From positions 1-64,000 of the forward strand of contig NCSJ02000091.1 of assembly GCA_002812745.2 (NCBI GenBank): a stretch of DNA of 64,000 nucleotides, written 5' to 3'. A program made the translations under genes and the position numbers. Positions 1 through 10,697 of this stretch are shown piece after piece. The DNA is from Scytalidium lignicola (lineage: Eukaryota > Ascomycota > Leotiomycetes). Under the pieces are notes generated by a model. The model saw only the letters and a program-made list of their open reading frames with translations. It was not told the DNA's origin and searched no databases. The first letter of the stretch is position 1, and every line of letters starts with the position of its first letter.

Positions 1-1
1 G

Positions 2-58
2 GAGGTCCCTGAAGCTGTAGATAATATGGAGGAAGTGTTAGTAGATGGAGAGATGTAA
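2..58 (+). CDS. possible 3' end of an unknown acidic protein (partial)
   Basis: An open frame enters from the left edge and stops at TAA after 18 codons; the tail is rich in Glu, Asp and Val. Nothing about function can be said. The stretch is too short to prove coding, and it may be chance. Confidence 0.15.
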   Translation, partial: EVPEAVDNMEEVLVDGEM

Positions 59-1993
59 TAATTTATAATTTAGCCTACAATTCAAAGCCCACAATTAAAA
101 GATTAAGGCGTTCAAGATCTTAATTACAGCTAAACTATATGGGAAGTTGATCACCGTCAGCTTACTCGGCTAAGGATGGATTGGGTTAGCTCTGTGACTC
201 TTAAATTTGAGATTCTTCGGTACCCAACAGAGGAAACGGTTTCAAAACATGGAGAATTCCCTCTTCTGTCTGTATGAGAGGCTAATTATTGTCACGAGGT
301 AAAACAGACCAGCGGGCTTCCTTTATTTTGCTTCCATCATTCCATGCGTGATTTCGAGATGCAAGCCACGAACGAGATGATGGATCAAGCCTTTTGAAGC
401 CAAGACTTCCACCGGAGCTCTCGGGGGAGGACCCGCTAGAACGGGCGTTGAGTAATCAAGTAAGCCTCTTGGCGCTGTGAAGAAGCTTCTTCTTCTTCTG
501 TAACCAAGCCACCGACTCAGCAAAGTCTCGCAAGAAGGAAAATGGCTGTCAGCATAAAGGGGGGTGGAATGCAAGAAGAAGACATGGCATATTAATGTTT
601 TCTGAGAGGGTCGTACTGTACAATGCCTTTCTGAACAGACAGCTGGAAAGAGGTAGGTTGTTGGTTGCAGTGCAGGACGAACGTATGCGCCGCATTAGTT
701 ACCAGGAATAATTCACACAGTATGGTACCTGTGGGATCCGTTGATGGTGGTGGAGCTAAATCTCCAGTTGCGTGGCCTGGGAGGAGAGGCTGCATGGGGA
801 TGTTCTTCCCCGCGGTGGTGGTGGCTTGCAACGCTCACACGAGGCGGTGGAGAAGCAGTTGTCTACTCTCAAGGGCATGGAGCTGATCATTCATAGGCAT
901 TGCATTGAATTGTATTGAATTATATTAAATTGTATTGTACAGTAGAGTAAATAATACCGTAATAGTACAATGATTGTAGACAGTACAGTAAGAAATGCAG
1001 CGATCGCAAGTCATGCCGAGGCTGGCCCAGACTCGACCCAAGGCGCCCCTACTGGGTATAAGCTCCGGGGATAACGGCCGGCCAAGCAGTGGAGTCTGGG
1101 GTAGTCATTGGCAAGATCACGCCCCATCTCCGTCCTGCGTGCATCTCACCCTCACCACCCTCACCACACTCCACCACACACACCTCACCCAGCTAAAAGT
1201 TGCAAGAACAAAAGAAACGTCGCACACAATTAGGCACACTTCCGTCTGACCCAGCTGCTATGCCAGCAACGTACAACGTCAAGATCGCCTCCAATGAAAC
1301 CTAGTCAGTCCTCTGCATCCCGGCTCCTACGGCCAAAGGACTCGTGCGTGTTGTGGCATTGTGCATGAAGAATGGTGGTGCAAGACTTGGGGATATGAGC
1401 CTTTCTGAGTGATCTCGGGGCTTCACCCGGTCAATACAGTACCAGGCCTCGCAAGATACGAATCTAGTCCCTTATTACAGGGCCACTCACCGACTTATCA
1501 CCGGCACCCCTGAAGCTCAACAGCTTGCCAGCTGCTCAGGAGGATGATGGTGATGATGGTGATGATGATGGATGATCATTTTCCAACCGTGCAGCTCTCT
1601 CTAACCAAAAACTCGGTGCTGAAAGCATGTCTTCTTCCGGCTTCAGGGATTCTCCGCATCTGGACCACTCGAGCAAGGCAAGGCCAACAACTTCCCAGTC
1701 CGGTTTGTGCCAGTTCATCAGGGGGGTCATCACCCATGGACATGGACATGGACAAGGGATTATGTCTTGGCAGATAAGAGCATACGTACAATATGAAAAG
1801 GAAGCAATTTCCAGCCAAGAATTATATTTGAGCCCCACGTTTTCCCCCAGTCCCTTCTCCTTCTCGAAGAGCTTCTATATGACCTTAATCTCTGTTGAGA
1901 ATCGCATCACCCAGTCTTTCTGTTTTGTCCCAGCATTAAGATATATTCCACACACATAGCACGATAGAAGGATAAAAGGACGCCCCAGTAGCT
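59..1993. other. intergenic region with simple repeats, no convincing gene
   Basis: Short frames occur on both strands, but none has family resemblance or splice logic. The stretch holds an imperfect ATTGAATTGT repeat near 903-945, a CA/CTCACC-rich run near 1146-1190, a GATGATGGT microsatellite at about 1541-1577 and a CATGGA hexamer repeat at about 1735-1757. The last few hundred bases are presumably the promoter of the transporter that starts at 1994. Confidence 0.5.
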
Positions 1994-3152
1994 ATGGACG
2001 CCTTTACTCCAGCGCAAACTACGGAGCTCATCTCCCGCATCGGTGCGAAGAAGTGCAAGATGAGGTTGGACAAGATGTTCGTCAACTCCTTCATGGGAGG
2101 TATGATGATCTCCGTCGGAGGAGCTCTTGCCTTGTCCACCAACGCTGCTCCATGGTTCCAGACCAATGCTCCAGGTCTCATCCGTACCATCGGTGCCATG
2201 GTCTTTCCAGTCGGCTTGATCATGACTGTGCTGTCCGGCGCCGACCTGTTCACGAGTTACTGCATGTATTCTGTTGTTGCCGTGTTGCACCGACGCGCCA
2301 CTATTTTTGATCTTGCAAAGACTTGGTTTGTCAGTTTCTTTGCCAACTTGGCTGGATCATTGTTCTTCATGGCTCTGCTCAGCGGATGTAAGAACTCTTT
2401 TTTTGTCTCTGGTATCCGACTTAAATAAGACAAATACTAAATGGTGTTATTATAGATGCCGGAACTTTCGAAGCAGGCGCATATAAAGCTGAGGCAATAG
2501 CGTTTGCCCAAGCGAAGGCTGTGACCCCTGAGTGGCATCAGATCTTCCTCAAGGGCATTATCTGTAGGTCAAAGTTCTCACTAAAAATCATTATATATTA
2601 GCACAATGTAGAAGCTTACAACGCTCATCTCTAGGCAACTGGCTTGTTTGCATGGCCGTCTTTCTCGGGGTCTCTTCTAGAGACAACCTATCCAAAATGA
2701 TCGGTATCTGGTTCCCAGTTATGTGCTTCGTAGGCCTTGGGACCGACCACGTAATCGCAAACATGTACTTCATCCCCCTCGGTATCTTCCTCGGAGCTCC
2801 ACCGCCTCTCACAGTCAAGTATTACATCTGGAAATCCATGATCCCTTCTGGCCTCGGAAATATTGTCGGCGGAGGCTTGTTTACCGGAGCGCTGTATTGG
2901 TACCTGTTTTTGTGGAACGAGGAAGTCTCAATCCACTTCGACAATCTCCCAATTGAGACTACTGAATTCGGTGCTGCGCCTGGTACCTCGCAAATGAAGA
3001 GTGGTAATGCGACCGGGTATGAGATATCGGAAGGCAAGGTCACGCATCGCACTATTCCTGACTCTGGGAATATGGCGAGGAGTGGGATCGCGAAGGATTA
3101 CCACATCGATCATTTCAAGAAGGATACTTCAGCGAGCGACAGCTCAGTCTGA
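1994..3152 (+). CDS. formate/nitrite transporter (FNT family)
   Basis: This is an integral membrane channel-type transporter for small monovalent anions (formate or nitrite). Exons are 1994-2387, 2456-2563 and 2635-3152; they sum to 1020 nt, giving 339 aa. Family marks are the N-terminal FVNSFMGGMMISVGGAL segment, the CNWLVCMAV motif created exactly across the second splice junction, and LGNIVGG followed by a last membrane helix. About six hydrophobic segments precede a hydrophilic tail of about 75 residues. Both introns have GT-AG ends. Fungal members include the Aspergillus NitA nitrite transporter, but the substrate cannot be told from sequence. No nitrate-assimilation gene lies beside it; the downstream neighbour is a transposon. 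Confidence 0.93.
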
Positions 3153-3548
3153 GTGCAAAGGGAGCGGGGTGTAAATCACACACAAAAGGGAAATATGGAG
3201 AAATGGAGTTTAGTTTTTTCTAAGACACTTCTAAATCAACTTGGGAGCTGGGAAAAACATAGTTTAGTTGAGGATTCAAATGGTGACTAATTATTTCTAC
3301 ACTTAGTCAATGAAAATTAATGGGTTTGATGCCCTATTCATTTATATGATTATCAAATGTCATGGTTGTTGATGATGACTGGATTAATATGCCCCAGCTC
3401 TTTTGCTGTAACTTGGTCGAGGAGCGAGCTCGGGACGCTTCATTGCCGTCCAGGCAATGGTCCCTGCTTCCAGTGTAAAGTTTGTCAAATGCGCTCCCGT
3501 TGTTTGTTGCGCCCAAATCTCAACTACCATCCAGTTCGTACCATAGTA
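3153..3548. other. intergenic, 3' flank of the transporter
   Basis: Non-coding AT-rich sequence between the transporter stop and the left inverted repeat of the Tc1-like element. I see no gene or clear signal. Confidence 0.4.
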
Positions 3549-3697
3549 CTGTCATATTCCAATTCAGCCTGTTTTTTCGCGAAAAAGAGCCCCGTGCACC
3601 ACTTTTTGGTGCGCGTACCATAGAAAAGTAATGCGTGGGACAGAATCAATCAATTGCTTATCATACAACGCGTTTCTACACTTGTTTTTCGTGCCAT
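3549..3697 (+). repeat. left terminal inverted repeat of the Tc1-like element
   Basis: About 149 bp, near-identical in reverse complement to 6349-6497. It contains an inner palindromic block around GTGCACCACTTTTTGGTGCG that could form a hairpin. Confidence 0.92.
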
Positions 3698-3757
3698 TTG
3701 CTTATATGTTACAATTCCCATCATAATATCAACTTTTTCAGCATATACAACTCTTTT

Positions 3758-4790
3758 ATGGCGCCTAGGCTTGTTCCAGAGACCGTGAAAGCCATCGAAT
3801 GTGCTCTCCTGAATACTGACGACGATAAATACGCAATTGCTACCGCTTTTGACGTCTCTTATGAAACTGTTCAATATATTGCTCGAAAGCTAAAAACCGA
3901 CAGAATAATTAGGGTAAATTTGAGAGGAAAAGCTGGTTGTTCTTCAGTAATAACACNAGATATCGAACAAGCGGTGAAAGAGGTTATATATACGTNAAAT
4001 GATTTATATNAAGATGAAGTTGNANACTTTATATACAATNAATTNNANATAAAGCTTAGNTAATCANTGATTTNNAAGCTTTTAAAGAAGTTGAATATTA
4101 CTTATAAAAAGCTTGAATATGTTANTNCTCAANGAAATCAACTTNTNATNGATAANTAGTATATTAAATCTGTGAACTTTATAACTGATCAACTTATATT
4201 TGTAAATGAATCTATAAGNAATGAACATACAANAGACTAGAAATATNNATGAGCNCCNATANGAATACTAGNAAAGAAGAAGAAGTNNTTGAAATGGTNN
4301 GANAAGTANTTGATATTGNTAGTATATANAGTAAAGNGGTATATTTCCNCNATNACTTTACAAGGGAGTATAACAGTAGAGATATTCGAAAATTAGATTG
4401 TTATAGATATATTACNANTNTNTAATCCTTGGCTATATGAAAAGTTAGTATTAATCATGGATAATTGTANAATTNATCGAAAANAACAACTTTAAGTTAT
4501 GTATNATGAAAAAGGAGTTTTACTTAGATTTTTANTATTATATTACTCCTTTTTAAACTTAATNGAANAGAGTTTTAATNATNTNAANAAATGNCTTTGT
4601 TGACATTGTAATTCTTATTNTTCTACTATTGNANAATTCAAGGATATGTTATATATNAGTATTGACAAAGTTAGGAGATATAANANTCNAAGGATTNTTA
4701 AGAATNCTNATNNNTACTTTTGNTATNTTGNNTATTAAGGAGTTGAAGAAGAATAATATAATATTATTGGTTAATCATTAATATTTACAA
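3758..4790 (+). pseudogene. Tc1-like transposase, inactivated
   Basis: The ORF starts at ATG 3758 with a helix-turn-helix region (ETVKAIECALL, then AFDVSYETVQYIARKLK). Reading on through N bases and stops, in-frame blocks resemble fungal Tc1 transposases: LKKLNITYKKLEYV near 4079-4120, DQLIFVNESISNEHT near 4186-4230 (first catalytic Asp/Glu region) and LVLIMDNC-IHRK near 4447-4485 (second catalytic Asp). Stops replace codons one transition away from Gln or Trp, as RIP would leave. The 3' limit is approximate. The copy cannot encode an active enzyme. Confidence 0.8.
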
Positions 4791-4999
4791 AATCAATTGA
4801 AATTTCTTGTTTATATGCNTTTTTTCNATCTTGAAATATATNGTTTTATATTTATAACCTTNCCTTATANTANTGAAAACAACTTNATTTTATNNTNTTC
4901 CAACTTATTCAACTGTATAAGAGAAATATCTTNAGNTAATAAGATCTTAAATACNTTTTTTAAGCTTTGTATCTTGTATATATTNTAGTATTTCAGCAT

Positions 5000-6322
5000 N
5001 TATATATGTTTGNAAAGATAAGATTAATTTTTNGTTACTGANAGTTAGTTGAAGTGGACTTGATNNNCAAGTAGATTCCTTGNTAGATAGCCTATTTTGA
5101 TTTTANGCTATTGATTNATTCAAGAATGTAAGTATTGTATATTATGATTNTATTGTTAGAATGTTGTAAGGCNATGTTATTATTACTAAAATTGTATATA
5201 ATATAATTACCTAGANGTTATTATTATAATTGACAAAACCTTTGAATTCAACCTTTTTTTAACATTCTTTCTTTGCTTATATTACTTGTTATAAACTGTT
5301 ATTATAGCAATTACCTTCGTAGAAGGTCTTTTGAGAGTTACTTTGTCTTTGTAGATTTCAACTACTTATTCTTTAGTTATTTTGCTGTTGATAATAAGAT
5401 AAAGAGTATTATAATCTTTATTAATTGTGTTATAACATAGTTTTTCGAAATTATAATAAGNAAAAATCATTATATTGATGAAAATTGAATAAAGTAAGCC
5501 TTGTATTATATTCTAAGTTCTTCTATATCTTTTGTTGTAATTTATCAAGTTGAATATTTGTTGTTGATTATTGTTTTTTAAGTATTAGTTCTTGTTTGAT
5601 ATCTTCTTGTTCAAGTGCATTTTCGTCTATTAAAGCTGAAAATACATGTTTTAGAGTAGGCTTGTATATTATTTCAAGAGGTAATTCGTTATATAAGTTA
5701 AAATTAATAGTATATTTAATGTTAATTCGAAGAATCTTCTCCTTTTTAGCAGCTTTGTTCTTGAATATCTTTTCAAGATGTTGTTATTAATTATTATGGT
5801 GTATTTCAGATACAATAAGTTTCCTCTCAACATTATAATTGTATACTAACATATCTCCACCTCTTAGAACCCCTTGTATATGTCTACATGTTGTATAATC
5901 AACTACAAACTCCTTTTCTTCTACAATAATCAATTCATATTGAAGACGGTGAGGGTTATTCAGATTGACCATATATACGTAAGATGTGGTGATCTTTCCT
6001 TTGAAATATACCTTTATTTGGAATTTTATATTATGTTTAGGTAAAGGTGTTGAAGGTAAAGATGTTCTAGCCGGTCGTTATGTATTAGTCGAATTGGAGG
6101 GCGAATTGGGGTGTGAAAAGGACGGCAAAACACTTGATGAACGTTCAGCTAGAGCCTTTGGAGATGTAATAACTACAGAAGATGGTAATTGTTCTGTTGA
6201 AGCAGGAGTTTGAGATATAAGTCGAATTCTAGGTCGTTGAATAGGGGTTGAGGGGTTTGGGAGCTGTTTCGACTTCTTGGAAGGCGCTTTTTTGGTCGNT
6301 TTTTTTGGATTTTGGACGTGGC
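5000..6322 (-). pseudogene. second ORF of the Tc1-like element, unknown product, inactivated
   Basis: It reads from ATG at 6322 on the minus strand. The N-terminus is very basic (MPRPKSKK, then KKAPSKKSKQ), followed by a Ser/Pro/Thr-rich linker. A more ordered block follows that includes the small open stretch 5787-5972 (LQYELIIVEEKEF, HIQGVLRGGDMLVYNYN). The same frame then continues through NLYNELPLEIIYKPTLKHVF towards about 5000. Nearly all interrupting stops are TAA or TAG in place of CAA or CAG, the RIP pattern. Dropping the N near 6299 joins the basic start to the rest. I do not recognise the family. The 3' end is uncertain. Confidence 0.5.
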
Positions 6323-6348
6323 ATATTGCATTTGATATCTAACGGTAA

Positions 6349-6497
6349 AATGGCACGAAAAACAAGTGTAGAAACGCGTTGTATGGTAAGCAATTGATTG
6401 ATTCTGTCCTACGCATTACTTTTCTATGGTACGCGCACCAAAAAGTGGTGCACGGGGCTCTTTTCGCGAAAAAACAGGCTGAATTGGAATATGACAG
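6349..6497 (-). repeat. right terminal inverted repeat of the Tc1-like element
   Basis: Reverse complement of 3549-3697, with a handful of differences such as a one-base length change in the A run beside CGCG. Confidence 0.92.
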
Positions 6498-6765
6498 TAC
6501 CTTATCACCAATATCCCGTAGCCCGTCGCACTCAGCCTGCACCATCGTTAGGGTCTTATCGTTGCCCACAATATATGCAAATACCACAGCATATGGGAGA
6601 AGAATATGGATAATCGGTGACAGATATTCACATTTGAGAGCTATATATACTGTCTAGTACGACTTTATGGCAACTTTGACCTGAAGTGTATGCAATTCTA
6701 GGTTCCATTTTGGAACCTCTTTCTTACCGCACATTTTCTTTCTTTTTTCCTAGCACCTCGCAGAT

Positions 6766-8305
6766 ATGATTTCTTCTGAAGTTGATTCCCAGAATGGCTC
6801 TGGCAGAAGTTTACCAAACACATCGCCTTGCCTGAGTTATTGGCAGCGAACGACTCGTGCATTCCCTCTTTTATATGCGAATCGAAACACTTCCGCTCTC
6901 TCAACGTCGAAATATGTGATCATTGGTTCCGGGATCTCTGGTGGTCTTACAGTCTTTGAGCTCCTGGAGGCAGGCGTAAAAGGAGAGGACGTTATAATAC
7001 TCGAGGCACGAGAGGCAGCCAGCGGTGCAAGCTCACGAAATGCTGGCCATGTTAGACCCGGTCTGTACCATCTGGAGTGATAGCATGTGTTTTGTCCGAC
7101 TCCTAACTTGTTCTTAAGATGCATTCCGAGGCTTCAATGCCTACTCTGAAGTTCATGGCGAGGAGCAAGCTGTGAAGATCATCGCCGACGAACGTCGCGT
7201 TCTACAGAAAGTTGACGAATTCACGAAGAAGCACAGGGCTCAATACGACTTCCACTTGACTACGACCTTTGATGTTTGCATGACCCCAGAATTTGCTGCG
7301 TATGAGGCGGAGAATTTCGAAGCCTATAAAAAGGCAGGAGGTGATATTTCGCACATCAAGTTTTATAAAGGAAAAGAAGCACAAGTAAAGACAAAGGTCC
7401 AGGGAGCTGTGGCAGCATATGAGTGGCCAGCAGGATCCTGCCATCCGGCAAAATTAGCACATTTTCTCCTTAAGACAGTGGTGTCGAAAGGTGTAAAACT
7501 GTTTACATTCTGCCCTGCGATTGAAGTGAAGCGTAATGAATCTACACCAGAGTTGTGGAATGTACATACCCCACGTGGAGTGGTGACATCAGAGAAAGTT
7601 ATTCACTGCACAAACGCTCACGCAGCCCAGTTACTGCCAAATTTGGAGCCGTATGTCATACCAAACCGTGCTCAAGCTCACTCCTTCATCGCCACACCCA
7701 CATTTTCGGCGGAGAATACCTTGCAGAGTACATTTTCCATTCGCTACAGTCTTCATCACTTCTATTCCCTAATTCAACGACAAGGGGATGGCACACTGGT
7801 GCTAGGAATGTCACGATTCAATCCAACGCTAAGTGCTGAAACAATCACAAGTCGTTTAAGTACAGACGACACTTATTACAACAAGGAAATTGCTGAGAAT
7901 GCTCTGCACAGCTTCAGACATATCTTTCCTGATTATGAATGTGAAGGCACTATGCACGGCGAAGGCCTGGACCATGCTTGGACTGGAATTATTGCCATGA
8001 CGCCTGACTCGGTACCGTTTGTTGGAGCGATCGAATCGCTACCTGGACAGTATATCTGTGCTGGCTTTAATGGACATGGTGTGTCTCAATTCTCTCCCAG
8101 CCCCTTAAACCTCTTCTTCTACCAAATTTATGGATTCAGAACTAACTTGCGCCAGGAATGGCGCGTATATTCACATGTGCACCAGATATTGCTAAAATCG
8201 TTCTTGGGGGGGGAGTGGAGTGATACAGGTCTGCCAGAATGCTTCCAGTTCAGCATGGAGAGGCTTGCCAGACTTTCCGGAAAAGCTGTGCCATCAATCT
8301 GGTGA
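6766..8305 (+). CDS. FAD-dependent oxidoreductase (DAO family), with a one-base frame break near the 3' end
   Basis: This is a D-amino-acid-oxidase-like flavoenzyme. The dinucleotide-binding fold starts at YVIIGSGISGG with the second strand VIILEAREAASGASSRNAGH, followed by GHVRPDAFRGF, which forms across intron 1. Exons are 6766-7060, 7119-8078 and 8156-8305, with a CTAAC branch site in each intron. Exon 3 reads GMARIFTCAPDIAKIVLGG and then meets a run of eight G (8206-8213). With seven G the frame continues as EWSDTGLPECFQ to the stop at 8305, and the total becomes 1404 nt (467 aa). So either a base-call error or a young frameshift is present. Substrate unknown. A Zn2Cys6 regulator and a CMD protein lie downstream. 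Confidence 0.85.
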
Positions 8306-8950
8306 CACAACGGCGCCTCGCCCATCTATGAATATTCATATAGTCAACACCATGTTGACAAGCTTTATTACAAGTTTAAGAAGTACATATGTTCTAGATA
8401 TATAGTTCAACAAGAGATTCCTCGTGATTTCGCTCTAAATTAATGTTAGCCGGTACCCTAACTGGTTAAAATCGAATTACCAAAGACCGAAGACCGAAAA
8501 CCGAGGGCCTTGGGGTCTTATCCGTCCATAATTACCCTATTCCTGAAGTTGCCTTCTATCTTGAGATCTACCGTCCTATTCAATAGCTAGCCTGAGCAAG
8601 TTGTGCACCCGGCATAGAACTCCAGCATCTCAGTCCCGTTCTCTACCAGGGATTGGTCTGATATATATACAGTATAAAGCGCAGTAATAATCTGTCTAGA
8701 AGTAATTTACCTCGCAGAATCTGTGGTATTACCATTATCTGCTACTTTGCTCTAGATTGGAGTAGTTAGTTAGGGTTAGTAGAAGGGTTATAAAGAAAGC
8801 AGAAGATAAGCCGTATTTGTTAGTTTGTGAGGATTCATTCATAAGTTGACTAAGATGCACAAAAAAATGAATTAACTAAATAAATTTCCATGTATATATC
8901 TTTCCTCTTGAAAGCTCAATGAACCTTTAATTTGTCTTACTAAGATCAAA
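8306..8950. other. intergenic, between convergent genes
   Basis: Shared 3' flank of the FAD oxidoreductase and the CMD-domain gene. It contains a short direct repeat CCGAAGACCGAAGACCGAAAA near 8486-8505, and no gene that I can see. Confidence 0.4.
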
Positions 8951-9700
8951 CTACTTCTTTTCGAGTTCCTCTGCTAGTATTGGCATTGATGTCGTCACAG
9001 TTTGAATCCCGATTAGGCTCGCAATTTCTAGCACCTCTATAACCTGATTCGACGTTGCACCTAAGTGTAATGCATTCTGAATGTGTACTTTTAGTCCTGG
9101 ACGGTATAGATGAGTACATGCGCAGTCAAATGCGCAGTACATGAGCTCCTTGTATTTCGGCTCTAATGACCCAGATTTCCACGGGGATGCAGATAAAGCA
9201 GTGTATTTATCAAAAAAGTTTGGGTCGAGTTCGAGAAGCTCCTCCCAAAATGGGTGCCAATATCCTCGAGACTCAGTAAATTCGGTTTTCAGTCGCTGTT
9301 GATAGTCGCTCAATGGCTGAGGAGCATAAAGACCTTCCTCCTTTAACACCTCAAGTAGCAGTGGAATTCCAACATTACATGCATGAATGCTAACAGTACT
9401 AGAAAGCTCAAGAACTTCCATGACCTCTTCTTTTGTAGCACCTACTGCTAGTGCCGCTTGAATATGTGCTCGAATCGCTGGCCTGTGGATATGTGTAACT
9501 GCTGCATTCACAGTGATATGGACGAATTCTTGGATCTTTGCTGGTAGGTGTCTGTTTTCTATTGGTACCAGCATCCAATTCAAATATTTCTCAAAGAAAA
9601 TCGGGTTCAATTTGAGAAAACTCTCCCATTCGTGGGTCCAAATACCTCTTCCATCAACAAACTTTTGCTTGAGCTCTAGTTGCTTTACAGTAAGGGACAT
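8951..9700 (-). CDS. double-domain carboxymuconolactone decarboxylase (CMD/AhpD)-like protein
   Basis: Single exon, 249 aa. Two copies of an all-helical CMD domain lie in tandem. The first carries AAVTHIHRPAIRAHIQAAL then VGATKEEVMEVLEL (about residues 68-100). The second carries CACTHLYRPGLKVHIQNAL then LGATSNQVIEVLEI (about residues 194-228). Each domain is preceded by a W-x2-F/EW...L-P-FF-(E/D)KY segment. The CxxC redox pair of AhpD peroxidases is absent, so a peroxidase role is unlikely. Two-domain fungal members are usually linked to aromatic or lactone metabolism, but the reaction is not known here. No signal peptide; probably cytosolic. Confidence 0.85.
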   Translation of the reverse strand: MSLTVKQLELKQKFVDGRGIWTHEWESFLKLNPIFFEKYLNWMLVPIENRHLPAKIQEFVHITVNAAVTHIHRPAIRAHIQAALAVGATKEEVMEVLELSSTVSIHACNVGIPLLLEVLKEEGLYAPQPLSDYQQRLKTEFTESRGYWHPFWEELLELDPNFFDKYTALSASPWKSGSLEPKYKELMYCAFDCACTHLYRPGLKVHIQNALHLGATSNQVIEVLEIASLIGIQTVTTSMPILAEELEKK

Positions 9701-10451
9701 TTTTGAATGTTTTGTGTAACTTTTCAGAGGATTAGAATCATAAGATGTTGATTAGTCTGTTATTCATGTAGTTAGCAAAGTGAGAATAATGATAAAATTG
9801 TTACAACTTACTCTTGTAGAAAAAGCGTTAATAGTTGTTGGTTTGCAGCACAACTGTTGGGGGAGCATTATATGTGGGGTTTGATACTGTTTTGGGGTAT
9901 GATATAACGTTCTCCAACTCCACCCCACAAAGTTACCCCAACTCTAGAGATATTCGACATTTGCGGGGTTAATTATTCTTCCGCTTGTATAGCTCAATCT
10001 GAACAACTATGGAGTCCTTTGATAAAGGAGATTCTTATCCGATCTACTAACTGCAGAAGGAGTCACAAGGTTCCTAAAGTTTATCTTGAGATAATTCTAA
10101 ACATAAAGGATTTGTAGCTTTGCTTTCACTGTCATTGCTATCCCTTCACCTGGCAAGTCATGGCAAATTGTGCATACACAACTACTGCATAACGATGCAG
10201 TAAACTCATTTAGCTAAGTTCTCTAAGAATTGATTGGATGAGATATTCCTATTTAGGTATTAGTCAAGCATAGAATGCATAGAATGCACAATTAGCCACG
10301 GCTTGCTAGGCGAAGGGATAGTATCGTGGGAACCATACTGTGCTGAAACGCTGAAGGGCCAAACAAGGCCCTAATCGTCGGCTGAATATACAGTGCTTGA
10401 GGCCGACGATTAGTAAGAGATGGAGCTAGCTTGTTTTAAGGACGTACGGAG
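9701..10451. other. intergenic region with a palindromic repeat
   Basis: 5' flank of the CMD gene plus gene-free DNA. The only structure is a hairpin-forming repeat at 10371-10413, listed separately. Confidence 0.4.
10371..10413. repeat. palindromic repeat shared with 24756-24787
   Basis: Two perfect 12-bp arms, CTAATCGTCGGC and its complement, surround a 19-nt loop. The right arm plus loop recurs at 24756-24787 in opposite orientation with small differences, so this is a dispersed repeat end and not a chance hairpin. It could be a fused pair of inverted repeats left by excision of a transposon. Confidence 0.6.
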
Positions 10452-10697
10452 GTACGTAAGGGGGTGCAAGAAATGATTCGGCATCCCCTTGCAAGCGAGC
10501 AGTTTTTAGCTGAATCAGGAGATTTTCCCACGCTGTTTTGGTAAATTTGTGGAAGCTTTGTATGGCATGAGGAATCCAAACTGGTGTAATCGCTTGAAGG
10601 TATTAGGGCAGCGTGAATTTTAGAGAAAGTAGAGCGCCTGATTGGACTATTTGCTTGCAGGGGGATGCCGAATCATTTCTTGCACCCCCTTACGTAC
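10452..10697. mobile_element. MITE copy 1, inverted ends of about 37 bp
   Basis: The left end at 10452-10488 (GTACGTAAGGGGGTGCAAGA onward) is the reverse complement of 10661-10697. The element is about 245 bp and has no ORF. The core contains landmarks shared with the next element: CTTGCAAGCGAG, AATCAGGA, TGTATGGCATGAG, and GCAGCGTGAATT. Confidence 0.85.

Larger units (their letters stand above)
3549..6497. mobile_element. Tc1/mariner-like DNA transposon, RIP-degraded, with two convergent ORFs
   Basis: Inverted ends at about 3549-3697 and 6349-6497 match over roughly 150 bp with few differences, starting CTGTCATATTCCAATTCAGC and flanked by TA on both sides (3547-3548 and 6498-6499), as expected for Tc1/mariner insertion. 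The interior is strongly AT-rich and dotted with single N calls. A Tc1-type transposase lies on the plus strand in the left half and an unrelated basic protein on the minus strand in the right half. Both carry stop codons of the kind produced by C-to-T change. At about 2.95 kb it is long for a one-gene Tc1 element, consistent with the second ORF. Confidence 0.9.

Noticed and set aside
323..1250. Several overlapping open frames of 70-85 codons on both strands
   Set aside because: No family likeness, no splice support, and they overlap each other in conflicting frames; treated as chance.
1541..1577. CRISPR-like or regulatory tandem array
   Set aside because: It is a simple GAT/GGT microsatellite with no spacers.
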